From NCBI GenBank assembly GCA_050946055.1, contig JBMNUB010000002.1, forward strand, positions 97,338-161,337: a DNA stretch of 64,000 bases, given 5' to 3'. The stretch comes from Fimadaptatus sp050946055. GTDB taxonomy: Bacteria; Bacillota; Clostridia; Christensenellales; Aristaeellaceae. Position 1 is the stretch's first letter; each line of letters begins with the position of its first letter. The notes below the pieces were generated by a model. The model did not search any database. It worked only from the letters and a program-made list of their open reading frames with translations, and was not told where the DNA came from. Shown here one piece after another: positions 1 through 8,470 of the stretch. A program made the position numbers and the translations under genes.

Positions 1-1
1 G

Positions 2-187
2 TTTGAGGTGGGCGACGCCATGGTGTCGGGCGATGGAAGCGCGGCCACGGTGTGCGTGAACGCGCAATTCGCGTTCCGCGACGAGAATGCCCGCGAGGTC
101 AGCGCCTTTCCGCTCAGGATGGTGCGCGATCAGGAGGCATGGAAGCTGACATATGCCTCGCTCAAGGGCTTGCTGGAGGGGTTTTAA
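2..187 (+). CDS. C-terminal end of an unidentified protein (5' truncated)
   Basis: An open frame enters from the left edge and stops with TAA at 185-187, giving about 61 residues ending in KGLLEGF. The visible part alternates hydrophobic and polar residues and ends in a QEAWKLTYASL-like stretch, which resembles the last strands of an NTF2/cystatin-like fold, but that is only an impression. The GTG start of the next gene lies 3 nt downstream, so the two are probably co-transcribed and may be translationally coupled. Function unknown; most of the gene is outside the window. Confidence 0.5.
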   Translation, partial: FEVGDAMVSGDGSAATVCVNAQFAFRDENAREVSAFPLRMVRDQEAWKLTYASLKGLLEGF

Positions 188-190
188 CAG

Positions 191-1732
191 GTGAAGTTTG
201 CTAGTCTCAAGCGCCGCCACAAGGCAGCGCTGATAGCTGCGGCTGTGTTTGCGCTAATGGTGCTGGCAGCTGTTGCGGCCATGCTCATGCGCGACGCCAA
301 TCAGGTCGTCATGAACACCGGCTGCTCGGCGGGCATACCCGAGCCGGACGGAGCCGTGCCGCTTGCGCCCATAGGAGACAGCCGCGCCGACCGCGTGCAG
401 GACGTGGTAGTGTATTACGCAAACAGCGACTACACGGAGCTTGTGGCCACGGTGCAGCAGGTGTCTGCGGGCGGCGATGTGACGCTGGAGGAGGCCGTGG
501 TCAGGGCGGCGCTGGCCGTACCCAATGCGCCGGGACTGGCGGCGCTGGGCGCGAGCGACATACAGCTGCTCTCGCTGGAGGTGGCGCAGGGCGTGGCTAC
601 GGTGGACTTGTCCATAGATGCGCGCAGGCTAGAGCCTGAGCGGCTGCACATGCTGCGCGCGGCCATAGTGGATTCGCTCATAGAGCTGGGCGGCATAGAC
701 GGCGTGAACGTGCTGATAGACGACCGCGACGAGGGCATAATCCAGCTCCCGTCAGGCACGATGAGCTGGATGGACACAGACCTTGAGGCGCTGTGGCATC
801 AGGCGCGCGAGGAGGATGCGCGCTGCGCGCAGCCGGGCGGTCAGGCGCTGGAGCGCCGCGCTACGCTGTACTTTGGCGCGCCCGGCGGACAGTACATGCT
901 GCCCGAGGTGCGCACGCTGGACATAGAGGGCGGCAACTATCTGGGCGAGGCGATAGAGCAGCTGCTCAGCGGCCCGGATGACGCGCGCACGCACACGCGG
1001 CTTTTGCCGCCCGGCGTGCAGTACCTGCGCGAAGCGCCCGAGATAGTGACCTCGGCGGGCGGCGCAAAGGTGGCCGTCGTGTCGTTTACGGGCGCGGCGA
1101 GCGACTATCTGGAGCGCAACGGCATACCCACGGCGCTGGCGTTTGGCTCGCTTGTGCGCACGTTGTGCGGCTTTGTGCCGGAGGTCGAGGGAGTTATATG
1201 CGATATAGACGGAATAATGGTGAGCGAACTGTACGATGCGTCCGGGCAGCTCATGTACACATTTGACGACGGCATAATGCGCCGGGGCGACTTTGATTCG
1301 CTGGTGGGCGACATGGTCAAGGTATACTATCCCACTAGGGATTATGCGTCGCTGAGGGCGGTGGATGTGGCTGTATCCCGCTACGATGTGGGCAGCCCGC
1401 GGGCGCTGCTAAAGCTGCTCATGTCCGCGCCCATGGGACAAAACCTTGTGCGCGCCATGCCCGACGGCGTTACCGATGCGGATGTGTTGGGCGTGCGCGT
1501 GGAGCGCGATCAGGTGCTTGTCAATCTGTCGGGCGCGTTCTATCAGGCGTGCGCGGGCATGCGTCCCGAGCGCGCGCGGGCGCTGGTGTATTCGATTGTC
1601 AACACAATGTGTTCACTGGACGGAATACGCAGCGTGCGCTTCTACTTCGATGGGGAGCGCGTGGACAGTCTGGCCTCGACGATATCGATGCGCGGGCCGC
1701 TGCTGAGCAATTCGGGCATAGTGCAGCCATAA
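191..1732 (+). CDS. Membrane-anchored protein with three GerMN domains
   Basis: 513 residues from a GTG start preceded by GGAGGGG. Residues about 12-33 form one hydrophobic anchor after a basic N-terminus, so the rest should face the outside (or the intermembrane space in a forespore). Three units resembling the GerMN domain of sporulation/germination proteins follow, at about 70-175, 225-345 and 370-500; each has a VYY- or LYF-type opening strand, a conserved leucine-rich helix and a final strand such as VRFYFDG. GerMN proteins such as GerM of Bacillus take part in spore envelope assembly and germination. A GCSAG stretch near residue 44 is too far from the N-terminus for a normal lipobox. 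Three tandem GerMN units are more than the one or two usual in GerM. The family call is fairly safe, the exact role is not. Confidence 0.7.
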   Translation: MKFASLKRRHKAALIAAAVFALMVLAAVAAMLMRDANQVVMNTGCSAGIPEPDGAVPLAPIGDSRADRVQDVVVYYANSDYTELVATVQQVSAGGDVTLEEAVVRAALAVPNAPGLAALGASDIQLLSLEVAQGVATVDLSIDARRLEPERLHMLRAAIVDSLIELGGIDGVNVLIDDRDEGIIQLPSGTMSWMDTDLEALWHQAREEDARCAQPGGQALERRATLYFGAPGGQYMLPEVRTLDIEGGNYLGEAIEQLLSGPDDARTHTRLLPPGVQYLREAPEIVTSAGGAKVAVVSFTGAASDYLERNGIPTALAFGSLVRTLCGFVPEVEGVICDIDGIMVSELYDASGQLMYTFDDGIMRRGDFDSLVGDMVKVYYPTRDYASLRAVDVAVSRYDVGSPRALLKLLMSAPMGQNLVRAMPDGVTDADVLGVRVERDQVLVNLSGAFYQACAGMRPERARALVYSIVNTMCSLDGIRSVRFYFDGERVDSLASTISMRGPLLSNSGIVQP

Positions 1733-1751
1733 ATTCCAAGCGCGCAGGCAC

Positions 1752-1779
1752 TTTACAGCGCGCGGATATGTAGTACAAT
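1752..1779 (+). promoter_or_regulatory. Sigma-A type promoter for lon
   Basis: TTTACA (1752-1757), 16-bp spacer, TACAAT (1774-1779), about 60 bp before the lon start. No CIRCE or CtsR-like heat-shock operator was seen in the gap. Confidence 0.55.
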
Positions 1780-1840
1780 AGATATACATTTATTCAGACG
1801 GGCCAGGGCGCGCAGGTGCGCTCTGGGAGGAGGAACGGTT

Positions 1841-4336
1841 TTGTCAAGCAAGGCTTTGAGCGATATCATTGAGCAGACTTATGAAGTGAGCGGCGGCGCG
1901 GACGATGGGGCCGGGGATGTGCTGAGCGGCGACGGCCTGCTCGCGAGCGACAAGGCGGTGGGCGCGCAGGAGGACGATGAGTTCGGCACGCAGGAGGATG
2001 GCCTTGAGCTGATGCCCATGGTGGCGCTGCGCGATCTGGTCGTGTTCCCGGATGAGACGGTGAGGTTCGACGTGGGCAGGGACAAGTCGCGCGCGGCTGT
2101 GGAAAAGGCATATGAGGAGAAGCTGCCCATAATGCTGGTGACGCAGCGCGACCCGCGCGTCGATGAGCCGATATTGAAGGATATGTACATGGTGGGCGTA
2201 GTTGCCAATGTCATCAACCTGGTAAAGCTGCCCAACCAGATACTCAGCGTCTCCGTGCAGGGCATATCGCGCGCGCTGCTTATCGACATGGCGCGCTACC
2301 GGCCCTACTGCGTGGCGCGCGTGGAGTGCTTTGAGGACAGGATATCCGTGGATGACATACAGCTGGAGGCGCTTATGAATGTGGCGCGCTCGCAGGTGCG
2401 CCAAATGGAATCCATGGTTAAAAACAGCATGCCCGCCAGCTATGTGCGCGCCGTGATGGATGAGGAGTCGCCGTCGCGTCTGGCCGACATGCTGGGCATG
2501 CATCTGGTAAGCAAGCTCTCCGACCGCGTAAAGCTGCTGGAGACGGCGGATGTGGCCGAGCGGCTTGAGTCGGTGTGCCGCATGCTCAGCCGCGCCATGA
2601 AGTTCATCGAGATAGAGCAGAGCGTGCAAAAGCGCGTCAGCGAGCAGATAGACAAGAACCAGAAGGAATACTACCTGCGCGAGCAGATACGCGCCATACA
2701 GCGCGAGCTGGGCGACCGCGAGGCCGGCGACGTGAGCGAATACCGCGAGCGGCTCAGGCGCACGCCGCTCAATGACGAGGCGCGCGACAAGGTGGAGCGC
2801 GAGATAGACCGCCTTGAGGGCATGGCGCCCGGCACGCCTGAGATAGCCGTGAGCAGCACTTACATAGAGTGGGTGCTGGACTTGCCTTGGGGCAAGCGCC
2901 AGACTGCGCCCATAGACACGCAGCGCGCCCGCCGCACGCTGGACAAGGATCACTATGGGCTGGAGCGCGTCAAGGAGCGCCTGATAGAGTATCTGGCCGT
3001 GCGCGCGCTCAAAAACGACATGAAGGGGCCGTGCATCTGCCTTGTAGGCCCGCCCGGAGTGGGCAAGACCTCGATAGCGCAGTCGATAGCGCGCGCGCTC
3101 AAGCGGCCGCTTGCGCATGTGTCGCTGGGCGGCGTGCGCGACGAGGCCGAGATACGCGGCCACAGGCGCACATACGTGGGCGCGATACCCGGCCGCATAA
3201 TGTCGGCCATAAGGCAGGCTGGCTCTATGACGCCTGTGTTCCTGCTGGACGAGATAGACAAGATGGGCGCTGACTACAAGGGCGATCCGGCCAGCGCCAT
3301 GCTGGAGGTGCTGGACGGCGAGCAGAACTTCGCCTTCCGCGATCACTATCTGGAGATACCCTTTGACCTGTCGGGCGTGATGTTCATAATGACCGCCAAC
3401 TCGCTGGACACCATACCGCGTCCGCTGCTGGACAGGATGGAGGTCATTGAGATAGAGGGCTATACTGCGGGCGAAAAGCTGGAGATAGCCAAGCATCACC
3501 TGCTGGCGCGCCAGCTGCGCGAACATGGTCTGGACAAGCGCCGCCTGCGCATGCGCGACGATGCCATAGCCGCGCTGATAGAGGGCTATACGCGCGAGGC
3601 AGGCGTGCGCCAGCTTGAGCGCGAGCTGGGCGCTGTGTGCCGCAAGGCCGCCTGCCGGTTCATAGAGAACGCGGAGTTAAAGAGCATCTCGGTCAAGGCC
3701 GGCGATCTGCGCGCGCTGCTGGGTGCGCCCAAGTTCCACAGGCAGGAGCAGGACATGGAGCCGGAGGTCGGCTCGGTAAACGGCCTTGCATGGACTGCGG
3801 CGGGCGGTGAGACGCTGGCCGTGGAAGCGGCGGTGATGCCGGGCAGCGGAAGGTTTGAGCTGACCGGCCAGCTGGGCGACGTGATGCAGGAATCGGCGCG
3901 CGCCGCGCTGAGCGTGATACGCACGCGCTCGGATTCGCTGGGACTGGACGCTGACTTCTATAAAAAGAGCGATCTGCACATACATGTGCCGGAGGGCGCG
4001 GTGCCAAAGGATGGCCCCAGCGCGGGCGTGACCATGACATGCGCGCTGGCCTCGGCGCTGACCGGCCTGCCCGCGCGGCAGGATGTGGCCATGACGGGCG
4101 AGATAACGCTGCGCGGCAAGGTGCTGCCCATAGGCGGCGTCAAGGAAAAGGTGCTGGCCGCGCACCGCATGGGCATACGCACGGTGCTGCTGCCCCGCGA
4201 CAACGAGAGCGATCTGGACGAGATACCGCAGGAGGTGCGCTCTGCGCTGGAGCTAAGGCTGATAGGCAATGTCGATCAGGCGCTGGATGCGGTGCTGATA
4301 CGCGGCGCGGGCGAGCCGGGCGGAGCGCAGGGATAG
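1841..4336 (+). CDS. lon: ATP-dependent protease Lon (LonA type)
   Basis: 831 residues from a TTG start (1841) preceded by GGGAGGAGG. It is a soluble hexameric AAA+ serine protease that degrades misfolded and regulatory proteins. Order: N-terminal substrate domain (about 55-250, beginning LMPMVALRDLVVFP), coiled region, AAA+ module with Walker A GPPGVGKTS (about 403-411) and Walker B VFLLDEIDK, then the protease domain with the catalytic Ser in PKDGPSAGV (about S727) and the Lys in GGVKEK (about K770). The 43-residue Ser-Lys spacing matches E. coli Lon. The first 50 residues are acidic and extra relative to typical LonA. ysxC follows 24 bp downstream, the same lon-ysxC order as in Bacillus subtilis, so an operon is likely. 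Confidence 0.97.
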   Translation: MSSKALSDIIEQTYEVSGGADDGAGDVLSGDGLLASDKAVGAQEDDEFGTQEDGLELMPMVALRDLVVFPDETVRFDVGRDKSRAAVEKAYEEKLPIMLVTQRDPRVDEPILKDMYMVGVVANVINLVKLPNQILSVSVQGISRALLIDMARYRPYCVARVECFEDRISVDDIQLEALMNVARSQVRQMESMVKNSMPASYVRAVMDEESPSRLADMLGMHLVSKLSDRVKLLETADVAERLESVCRMLSRAMKFIEIEQSVQKRVSEQIDKNQKEYYLREQIRAIQRELGDREAGDVSEYRERLRRTPLNDEARDKVEREIDRLEGMAPGTPEIAVSSTYIEWVLDLPWGKRQTAPIDTQRARRTLDKDHYGLERVKERLIEYLAVRALKNDMKGPCICLVGPPGVGKTSIAQSIARALKRPLAHVSLGGVRDEAEIRGHRRTYVGAIPGRIMSAIRQAGSMTPVFLLDEIDKMGADYKGDPASAMLEVLDGEQNFAFRDHYLEIPFDLSGVMFIMTANSLDTIPRPLLDRMEVIEIEGYTAGEKLEIAKHHLLARQLREHGLDKRRLRMRDDAIAALIEGYTREAGVRQLERELGAVCRKAACRFIENAELKSISVKAGDLRALLGAPKFHRQEQDMEPEVGSVNGLAWTAAGGETLAVEAAVMPGSGRFELTGQLGDVMQESARAALSVIRTRSDSLGLDADFYKKSDLHIHVPEGAVPKDGPSAGVTMTCALASALTGLPARQDVAMTGEITLRGKVLPIGGVKEKVLAAHRMGIRTVLLPRDNESDLDEIPQEVRSALELRLIGNVDQALDAVLIRGAGEPGGAQG

Positions 4337-4360
4337 TCTGAATATGGAGAGTAGACATAA

Positions 4361-5062
4361 ATGGTGATAAAGAGAGCGGAATTCATGACCTCGCTGGCGG
4401 CGGCCGATCCCATGCTGCTGGGCGGCGAATCGCAGATAGTCGTGGTGGGCAAGTCCAACGTGGGCAAGTCCTCGCTGATAAACGCGCTGGCGCGCAATCA
4501 GAAGCTGGCGCGCACTTCGTCCGAGCCGGGCAAGACCCGGCTGATAAACCTGTTCAGGTTCTATGCGCAGGATGAGCGCGAGTTCGTGCTGGTTGACTTG
4601 CCGGGCTATGGCTTTGCCCGCGTGGCGCGCGAGGAAAAGGTGCGCTGGCAGGGCATGATAGAGGGCTATCTCAGCCAGCAGGATGGGCCTTGCCATGCGT
4701 TCTCGCTGGTGGACATACGGCACGAGCCTTCGGCGGATGACCGCGCCATGGTGGACTACATGCGCCACTACGGCATCGAGTTCACCGTGGTCGCCACCAA
4801 GGCGGACAAGCTCAGCCGCGCTCAGATAAACCGCAGCATACAGAGCATATGCCGCGCGCTTCAGGTTCAGCCGTGGGAGGTAATACCCACTTCATCCCAG
4901 AGCAGGCAGGGCATAGACAAACTGGTGGACCGCATAGGCGAGGTGCTGGATGCGGCCAAGGCGCGCAGCGATGCGTATGCGTCGGGCGAGGAGGAAAGCA
5001 TAGATATCGAAGAAGCCGGGGACTTGGGCGCGCAGGACGCACCCGGGCAGGGTGAGGAATAA
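4361..5062 (+). CDS. ysxC: Ribosome biogenesis GTPase YsxC/EngB
   Basis: 233 residues, ATG start. TRAFAC-class GTPase needed for 50S subunit assembly. G1 is GKSNVGKSS (residues 30-38), G3 is DLPGYGFA (79-86), G4 is TKAD (146-149), and the EngB-typical EPGKTR switch lies at about 55-60. Family members are usually about 195-210 residues; here the extra length is a C-terminal tail of about 30 residues rich in Glu, Asp and Gly, which is unusual and probably disordered. It follows lon by 24 bp and shares its operon. Confidence 0.95.
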   Translation: MVIKRAEFMTSLAAADPMLLGGESQIVVVGKSNVGKSSLINALARNQKLARTSSEPGKTRLINLFRFYAQDEREFVLVDLPGYGFARVAREEKVRWQGMIEGYLSQQDGPCHAFSLVDIRHEPSADDRAMVDYMRHYGIEFTVVATKADKLSRAQINRSIQSICRALQVQPWEVIPTSSQSRQGIDKLVDRIGEVLDAAKARSDAYASGEEESIDIEEAGDLGAQDAPGQGEE

Positions 5063-5410
5063 ACGGGTGCGCTTGCCCATGTGCGGCTGAAAGACGCCGG
5101 ATGCGGCTAACTGCGGTAGCAGAGACTGTGCGTGGCGCGGCAGGGCAATGCCGGGAGCACGCGCGGTGCCTGCTTGCGGCGGCATGCGTAGCTGCGCGTG
5201 AGTGCGTGAGCTTTAGGCATGCCGCTGTAATCGGCACTTGAGCGGCGCGTGTACGGCGGCGTAGCTGTGCGAAGCGTTTTGCCAGACAGGCTGCCGGGGC
5301 GTTTTGGCGGAGTTGACGGCCTTGCGGCGGCGCATGGGGGACTAATGTCGGATACTACTGCAAATAATGATTAATAAGCACTAGCTTAACAGTAAATTTT
5401 TTAAAGACCC
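5063..5410 (+). other. Gene-free stretch
   Basis: No credible gene, terminator or repeat was found between ysxC and the promoter at 5411. The sequence is GC-rich until about 5340 and then abruptly AT-rich approaching the promoter. Confidence 0.4.
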
Positions 5411-5440
5411 TTGCATATACGCATATGGGTGGGTTATAAT
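5411..5440 (+). promoter_or_regulatory. Sigma-A type promoter
   Basis: TTGCAT (5411-5416), 18-bp spacer, perfect TATAAT (5435-5440), in a locally AT-rich stretch 70 bp before the zinc-ribbon gene. Confidence 0.7.
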
Positions 5441-5511
5441 GTACGGCGATTGATGAATGATCGCCATTTTTGAATGCGCTTATTTGATCATATATTTCAG
5501 GAGGAATGTAT

Positions 5512-5970
5512 ATGGCATTTCGTAAATGTCCCAGATGCGAGCTCAACTACATAACCGACGGCGAGAAGCTCTGCTCGGTGTGCCGCCGCGAAGTCAAGGG
5601 TGAACACGATCACGACTCGATGGTGGAGCTTTGCTCCGAATGCGGCGAGCGCCCGGTTGTGCCGGGCAGCGAGTACTGCCTGCTCTGTCTCAAGGACATG
5701 AGCCGCCGCAATTCCGCCGCCTCCCAGGTGGAGGGCGAGGAGAGCACTGTGGACGCGTCCGCGCTGGACATAGGCATGGTCAGCTCCATGGACGAGATAC
5801 AGATAGACGACGTGGGCGACGACATACCCCCGCGCGAGTTCGACGAGATGGAGTCGGCGTTCGGCTCGGATGACGATCTGGACGATGACGACGATGAGAA
5901 CGAGCACGGCGATATAGAGGTGGCCGGTGGCCGCAAGCGCGCGCGCCGGGGTTCGTCCGACGATCAGTAA
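5512..5970 (+). CDS. Small zinc-ribbon protein with acidic C-terminus
   Basis: 152 residues. The ATG at 5512 is chosen over 5506 because AGGAGG (5499-5504) is 7 nt from 5512 but only 1 nt from 5506. Four CXXC knuckles (KCPRC, LCSVC, LCSEC, YCLLC) lie in the first 65 residues and should build two zinc ribbons. The remainder is strongly acidic, with runs of Asp/Glu (SDDDLDDDDDENE), ending in a short basic patch. No catalytic motif is visible. It has its own promoter and is followed 54 bp later by a metallophosphoesterase gene. Precise role unknown; a nucleic-acid or protein-binding adaptor is the reasonable guess. Confidence 0.7.
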   Translation: MAFRKCPRCELNYITDGEKLCSVCRREVKGEHDHDSMVELCSECGERPVVPGSEYCLLCLKDMSRRNSAASQVEGEESTVDASALDIGMVSSMDEIQIDDVGDDIPPREFDEMESAFGSDDDLDDDDDENEHGDIEVAGGRKRARRGSSDDQ

Positions 5971-6024
5971 GCACTGCGCCTGCTGAGGCGAGGATGCGAG
6001 TTTGTCCAGCGGAGGTGAGGAGAA

Positions 6025-6723
6025 GTGGCAGTCTATGCGATAGGCGATCTGCACCTGCCCGGCTCTGACCTTAAGCCCATGGACGTGTTCGGCGCGCATT
6101 GGGAGAATCACTTTTCGCGCATATGCGAGGACTGGCGCGCGCGCGTGAATGCTCAGGACGTGGTGCTGCTGCCGGGCGACTTCAGCTGGGCCATGACGCT
6201 GGACGAGGCAATGTGCGACATAGCTGCGGTGGGCGAGCTGCCCGGGCGCAAGGTGCTGGTGCGCGGCAATCATGACTTCTGGTGGTCATCGGTCACTCAG
6301 GTACGCGCGGCGCTGCCCGAGGGCATGTACGCGCTGCAGAACGACTGCGTGGAGCTGGACGGGCGCATATACTGCGGCACGCGCGGCTGGACGATAGTGG
6401 GCGAGGACGATGGCCGGGCGCAGGATATGAAGATATACCGCCGCGAGGTGCTGAGGCTGGAACTGACGCTAAAGAGCGCGCAGCGCGCGGCACAGGGGCG
6501 CGAGATAGTGGCGCTGATGCACTATCCGCCCTTTGACGAGCGGCAGCAGCCCTCGGGCTTTACCGAGCTGCTGGAGCAATACGGCGTGAAGTGCGTCGTA
6601 TATGGCCATCTGCACGGGCAGAGCCTGCGCGGCGCCTTCAGCGGCATGCTGCGCGGGGTGGAGTATCATCAGGTGTCCTGCGACGGACTGGGCTTTAAGC
6701 TGTTAAGGCTCCCCATTGAGTGA
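6025..6723 (+). CDS. Calcineurin-like metallophosphoesterase
   Basis: 232 residues, GTG start with GGAGGTGAGGAG upstream. All five metal-binding blocks of the family are visible: GDLHLPG (7-13), GDFSWAM (about 51), GNHDFWW (about 83), a late His in ALMHYPPF and the final YGHLHG. No signal peptide, so cytoplasmic. The FGAHWENH and QDMKIYRREV segments are typical of a conserved Firmicute group whose physiological substrate is not established. Followed directly by a terminator. Confidence 0.88.
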   Translation: MAVYAIGDLHLPGSDLKPMDVFGAHWENHFSRICEDWRARVNAQDVVLLPGDFSWAMTLDEAMCDIAAVGELPGRKVLVRGNHDFWWSSVTQVRAALPEGMYALQNDCVELDGRIYCGTRGWTIVGEDDGRAQDMKIYRREVLRLELTLKSAQRAAQGREIVALMHYPPFDERQQPSGFTELLEQYGVKCVVYGHLHGQSLRGAFSGMLRGVEYHQVSCDGLGFKLLRLPIE

Positions 6724-6741
6724 AGCGGAGATGGGCGTTTT

Positions 6742-6774
6742 GCGCCGCGTGCATGAGTGTACGCGGCGCTTTTT
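6742..6774 (+). terminator. Rho-independent terminator
   Basis: Stem GCGCCGCGT / ACGCGGCGC followed by TTTTT, 18 bp after the metallophosphoesterase stop. Confidence 0.85.
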
Positions 6775-7329
6775 GCGTGCGGCGGGCAGGCGGTCTCCCG
6801 CGCCTGCGCGCGCGGCGCGGGGCGTGAGTGACCTGGACAGCGGCAATGCAGTCAACTTCCGCTCCGGCGCGGCACGTGGCTACGACATCCGTAGCCACGC
6901 CAGCATACTCGCCACAGCTCCTGCGCGGCGCATGTCCGGGGAGCGTATTCAATGGCGGCGGCGCGGAAAATGTGCATGGCAATCCGAAATGGCATCATGG
7001 CAGATGCGCTGTATGGGCATGCGGCGCACTGCACATAAGCATTTATGTGCGCCGATGGGCTGCACGGCACGCGCCCGGCTGCGCTATGAGGAGCGCGCCC
7101 GGCTTGAGCTTACGGGGCGCGGCGGCATGGGCGCAGGTGAATGTGCGGCGCGCGCTGTAAGTTGGGCATATCATGCCAATATGCGGCGGCATTTCAAGAC
7201 ATATCGCGATGCAGGTAAATATTTGAATATGCGCAGGGGTGGGTTCTGTTTTTTGCGGTACATACATATTTAACAAACATTTTCCCCGTACATGGAGGCA
7301 GCAGTTTTAAGAAAATAAGAAAAAGTATG
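6775..7329 (+). other. Gene-free stretch before the dcw cluster
   Basis: About 550 bp with no protein that looks real; the long frames here lack ribosome sites and have low-complexity Arg/Ala/His compositions. The last 100 bp turn AT-rich toward the mraZ promoter. Confidence 0.4.
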
Positions 7330-7366
7330 GTGGACAGTGGATTTTAGTGAAACGATGTGGTACAAT
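7330..7366 (+). promoter_or_regulatory. mraZ promoter with phased GTG repeats (probable MraZ operator)
   Basis: An extended -10 (TG-G-TACAAT, 7358-7366) lies 31 bp before mraZ, with a weak -35 (TGGATT, 7338-7343, 17-bp spacer). GTGG at 7337, GTGA at 7347 and GTGG at 7357 are spaced exactly 10 bp apart, with another GTGGA at 7330. MraZ proteins bind several direct repeats containing GTG/TGG cores at one-turn spacing upstream of their own gene, so autoregulation of the cluster is likely. Operator assignment is inference from spacing. Confidence 0.6.
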
Positions 7367-7397
7367 AAGAACATCAAGTGGTGCAAGGGGGGATGGT

Positions 7398-7853
7398 ATG
7401 CTGTTCTTTGGCACTTACGCGCAGACTGTGGATGCTAAAGGCCGCGTTATCGTCCCCTCAGCGTTTCGCGATTCACTGGGCAAGGACTTTATGATAGGGC
7501 TTAACAGCACCGCAAACGCCATCGCTTTTTACCCACGCGAAAAGTGGAACAAGATACTGGAAGACCTGCTCACGCTGCCCTCCACCGACGAGGTGGCCAT
7601 GGATTACGTCCGCTTTATAGCCGGGAACTCGTTTTCCAACTACGAGCTGGACAGCCAGGGCCGCACTATACTGCCCGCACCGCTGAGGCAGATGCTAAGC
7701 CTTGGCAAGAACATAAGCTTCGTGGGCGTGATAGACTACTTCGAGATATGGGATACCGAGGTCTACGAGGCGCGCAGCGCGCAGGTGCGCGACAACATGA
7801 GCGACCGGCTTAAATACATAAGCTCGCTTAGGCAGTCTGCTCAGGCGAGATGA
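7398..7853 (+). CDS. mraZ: Transcriptional regulator MraZ
   Basis: 151 residues. The ATG at 7398 sits 6 nt after AAGGGGGG; an upstream GTG in the same frame lies inside the promoter and is rejected. The protein has two AbrB-like swapped-hairpin repeats: MLFFGTYAQTVDAKGRVIVP at the N-terminus and ELDSQGRTILPAPLRQ in the second half, each with the family's D-x-(K/Q)-G-R signature. MraZ forms ring-shaped oligomers and represses the division/wall cluster that it heads. In most genomes rsmH (mraW) follows directly; here it does not. Confidence 0.96.
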   Translation: MLFFGTYAQTVDAKGRVIVPSAFRDSLGKDFMIGLNSTANAIAFYPREKWNKILEDLLTLPSTDEVAMDYVRFIAGNSFSNYELDSQGRTILPAPLRQMLSLGKNISFVGVIDYFEIWDTEVYEARSAQVRDNMSDRLKYISSLRQSAQAR

Positions 7854-7855
7854 CA

Positions 7856-7879
7856 TGTCTGAACGCATGCGTTCAGACA
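7856..7879. repeat. Perfect 24-bp palindrome after mraZ
   Basis: TGTCTGAACGCA is followed immediately by its exact reverse complement TGCGTTCAGACA, two bases after the mraZ stop. There is no T-run, so a simple terminator is unlikely. It could be a protein-binding site or an mRNA hairpin separating mraZ from ftsL. Confidence 0.7.
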
Positions 7880-7994
7880 CCGCGGCTCAGCCCGCCGCCC
7901 CGAACGCTGCTTGCGGGAGGGAGGGACGGGCGGCTTTGCCGTGTTTATGCGGCAAAGACGGTTCTAAACGGTGGAAGGGGGACATAAAGACTAC

Positions 7995-8423
7995 ATGATG
8001 GCGCCCGAAAGAGAGTATGGCCAGCAGGCCTTTGAACTGCCCGGGCGGCAGCCCCCGCGCGGCCGTCCTGCGCCCGTATACAGCGAGCGCATGCGGCAAA
8101 GGCGCGAACAGGTCGCCCGCGAAGCCGAGCGCGCCCGCAGGCTCAGCGCCCTTCGCGCAAGGCGAGGCTGGATGCTGTGCGCAGTGCTGGCCGCAGGACT
8201 TATGGTGCTGTGCGGCATGCGCATATACCAGAGCGCGGTCGCCACGGCCAACGCGCGCGACATAGCCCGGCTCAAGTCTGAGATACACGAGATGACCATG
8301 GATTCGGAGACTTACGAATACCGCATAGCCGAAGCCGCTTCCGACAAGAACGTCGAGGCGGGCGCCAAGCGCCTGGGCATGGAGTATCCCTCCGACGGAC
8401 AGGTGCGCGTGATAGGCGGCTGA
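7995..8423 (+). CDS. ftsL: FtsL/DivIC-like septum protein
   Basis: About 142 residues. The start is set at ATG 7995 (a second ATG follows at 7998); the in-frame GTG at 7971 overlaps the Shine-Dalgarno run GGAAGGGGG. A basic cytoplasmic segment of about 55 residues is followed by one membrane helix (GWMLCAVLAAGLMVL), then an extracytoplasmic helix that begins RLKSEIHEMTMDSETYEY, the leucine-zipper-like part that pairs with the FtsB/DivIC partner, and a short LGMEYP tail. Sequence conservation in this family is weak, so the call rests on topology and on its position between mraZ and the transpeptidase. Confidence 0.8.
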   Translation: MMAPEREYGQQAFELPGRQPPRGRPAPVYSERMRQRREQVAREAERARRLSALRARRGWMLCAVLAAGLMVLCGMRIYQSAVATANARDIARLKSEIHEMTMDSETYEYRIAEAASDKNVEAGAKRLGMEYPSDGQVRVIGG

Positions 8424-8470
8424 TGCACACAGGCTGACTATATCATAAGGCTTTTAGGGAGCGTGCGCGC

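Noticed and set aside
1844..3526. Very long open frame on the minus strand opposite lon (and similar long frames opposite murD, ftsZ, murA, flotillin)
   Set aside because: Compositions are His/Arg/Ala/Leu-heavy with no motifs or ribosome sites; they mirror the codon bias of the real genes on the other strand.
6716..7273. A 185-residue plus-strand frame before mraZ
   Set aside because: No ribosome site, Arg/Ala-rich low-information sequence, and it overlaps a terminator.
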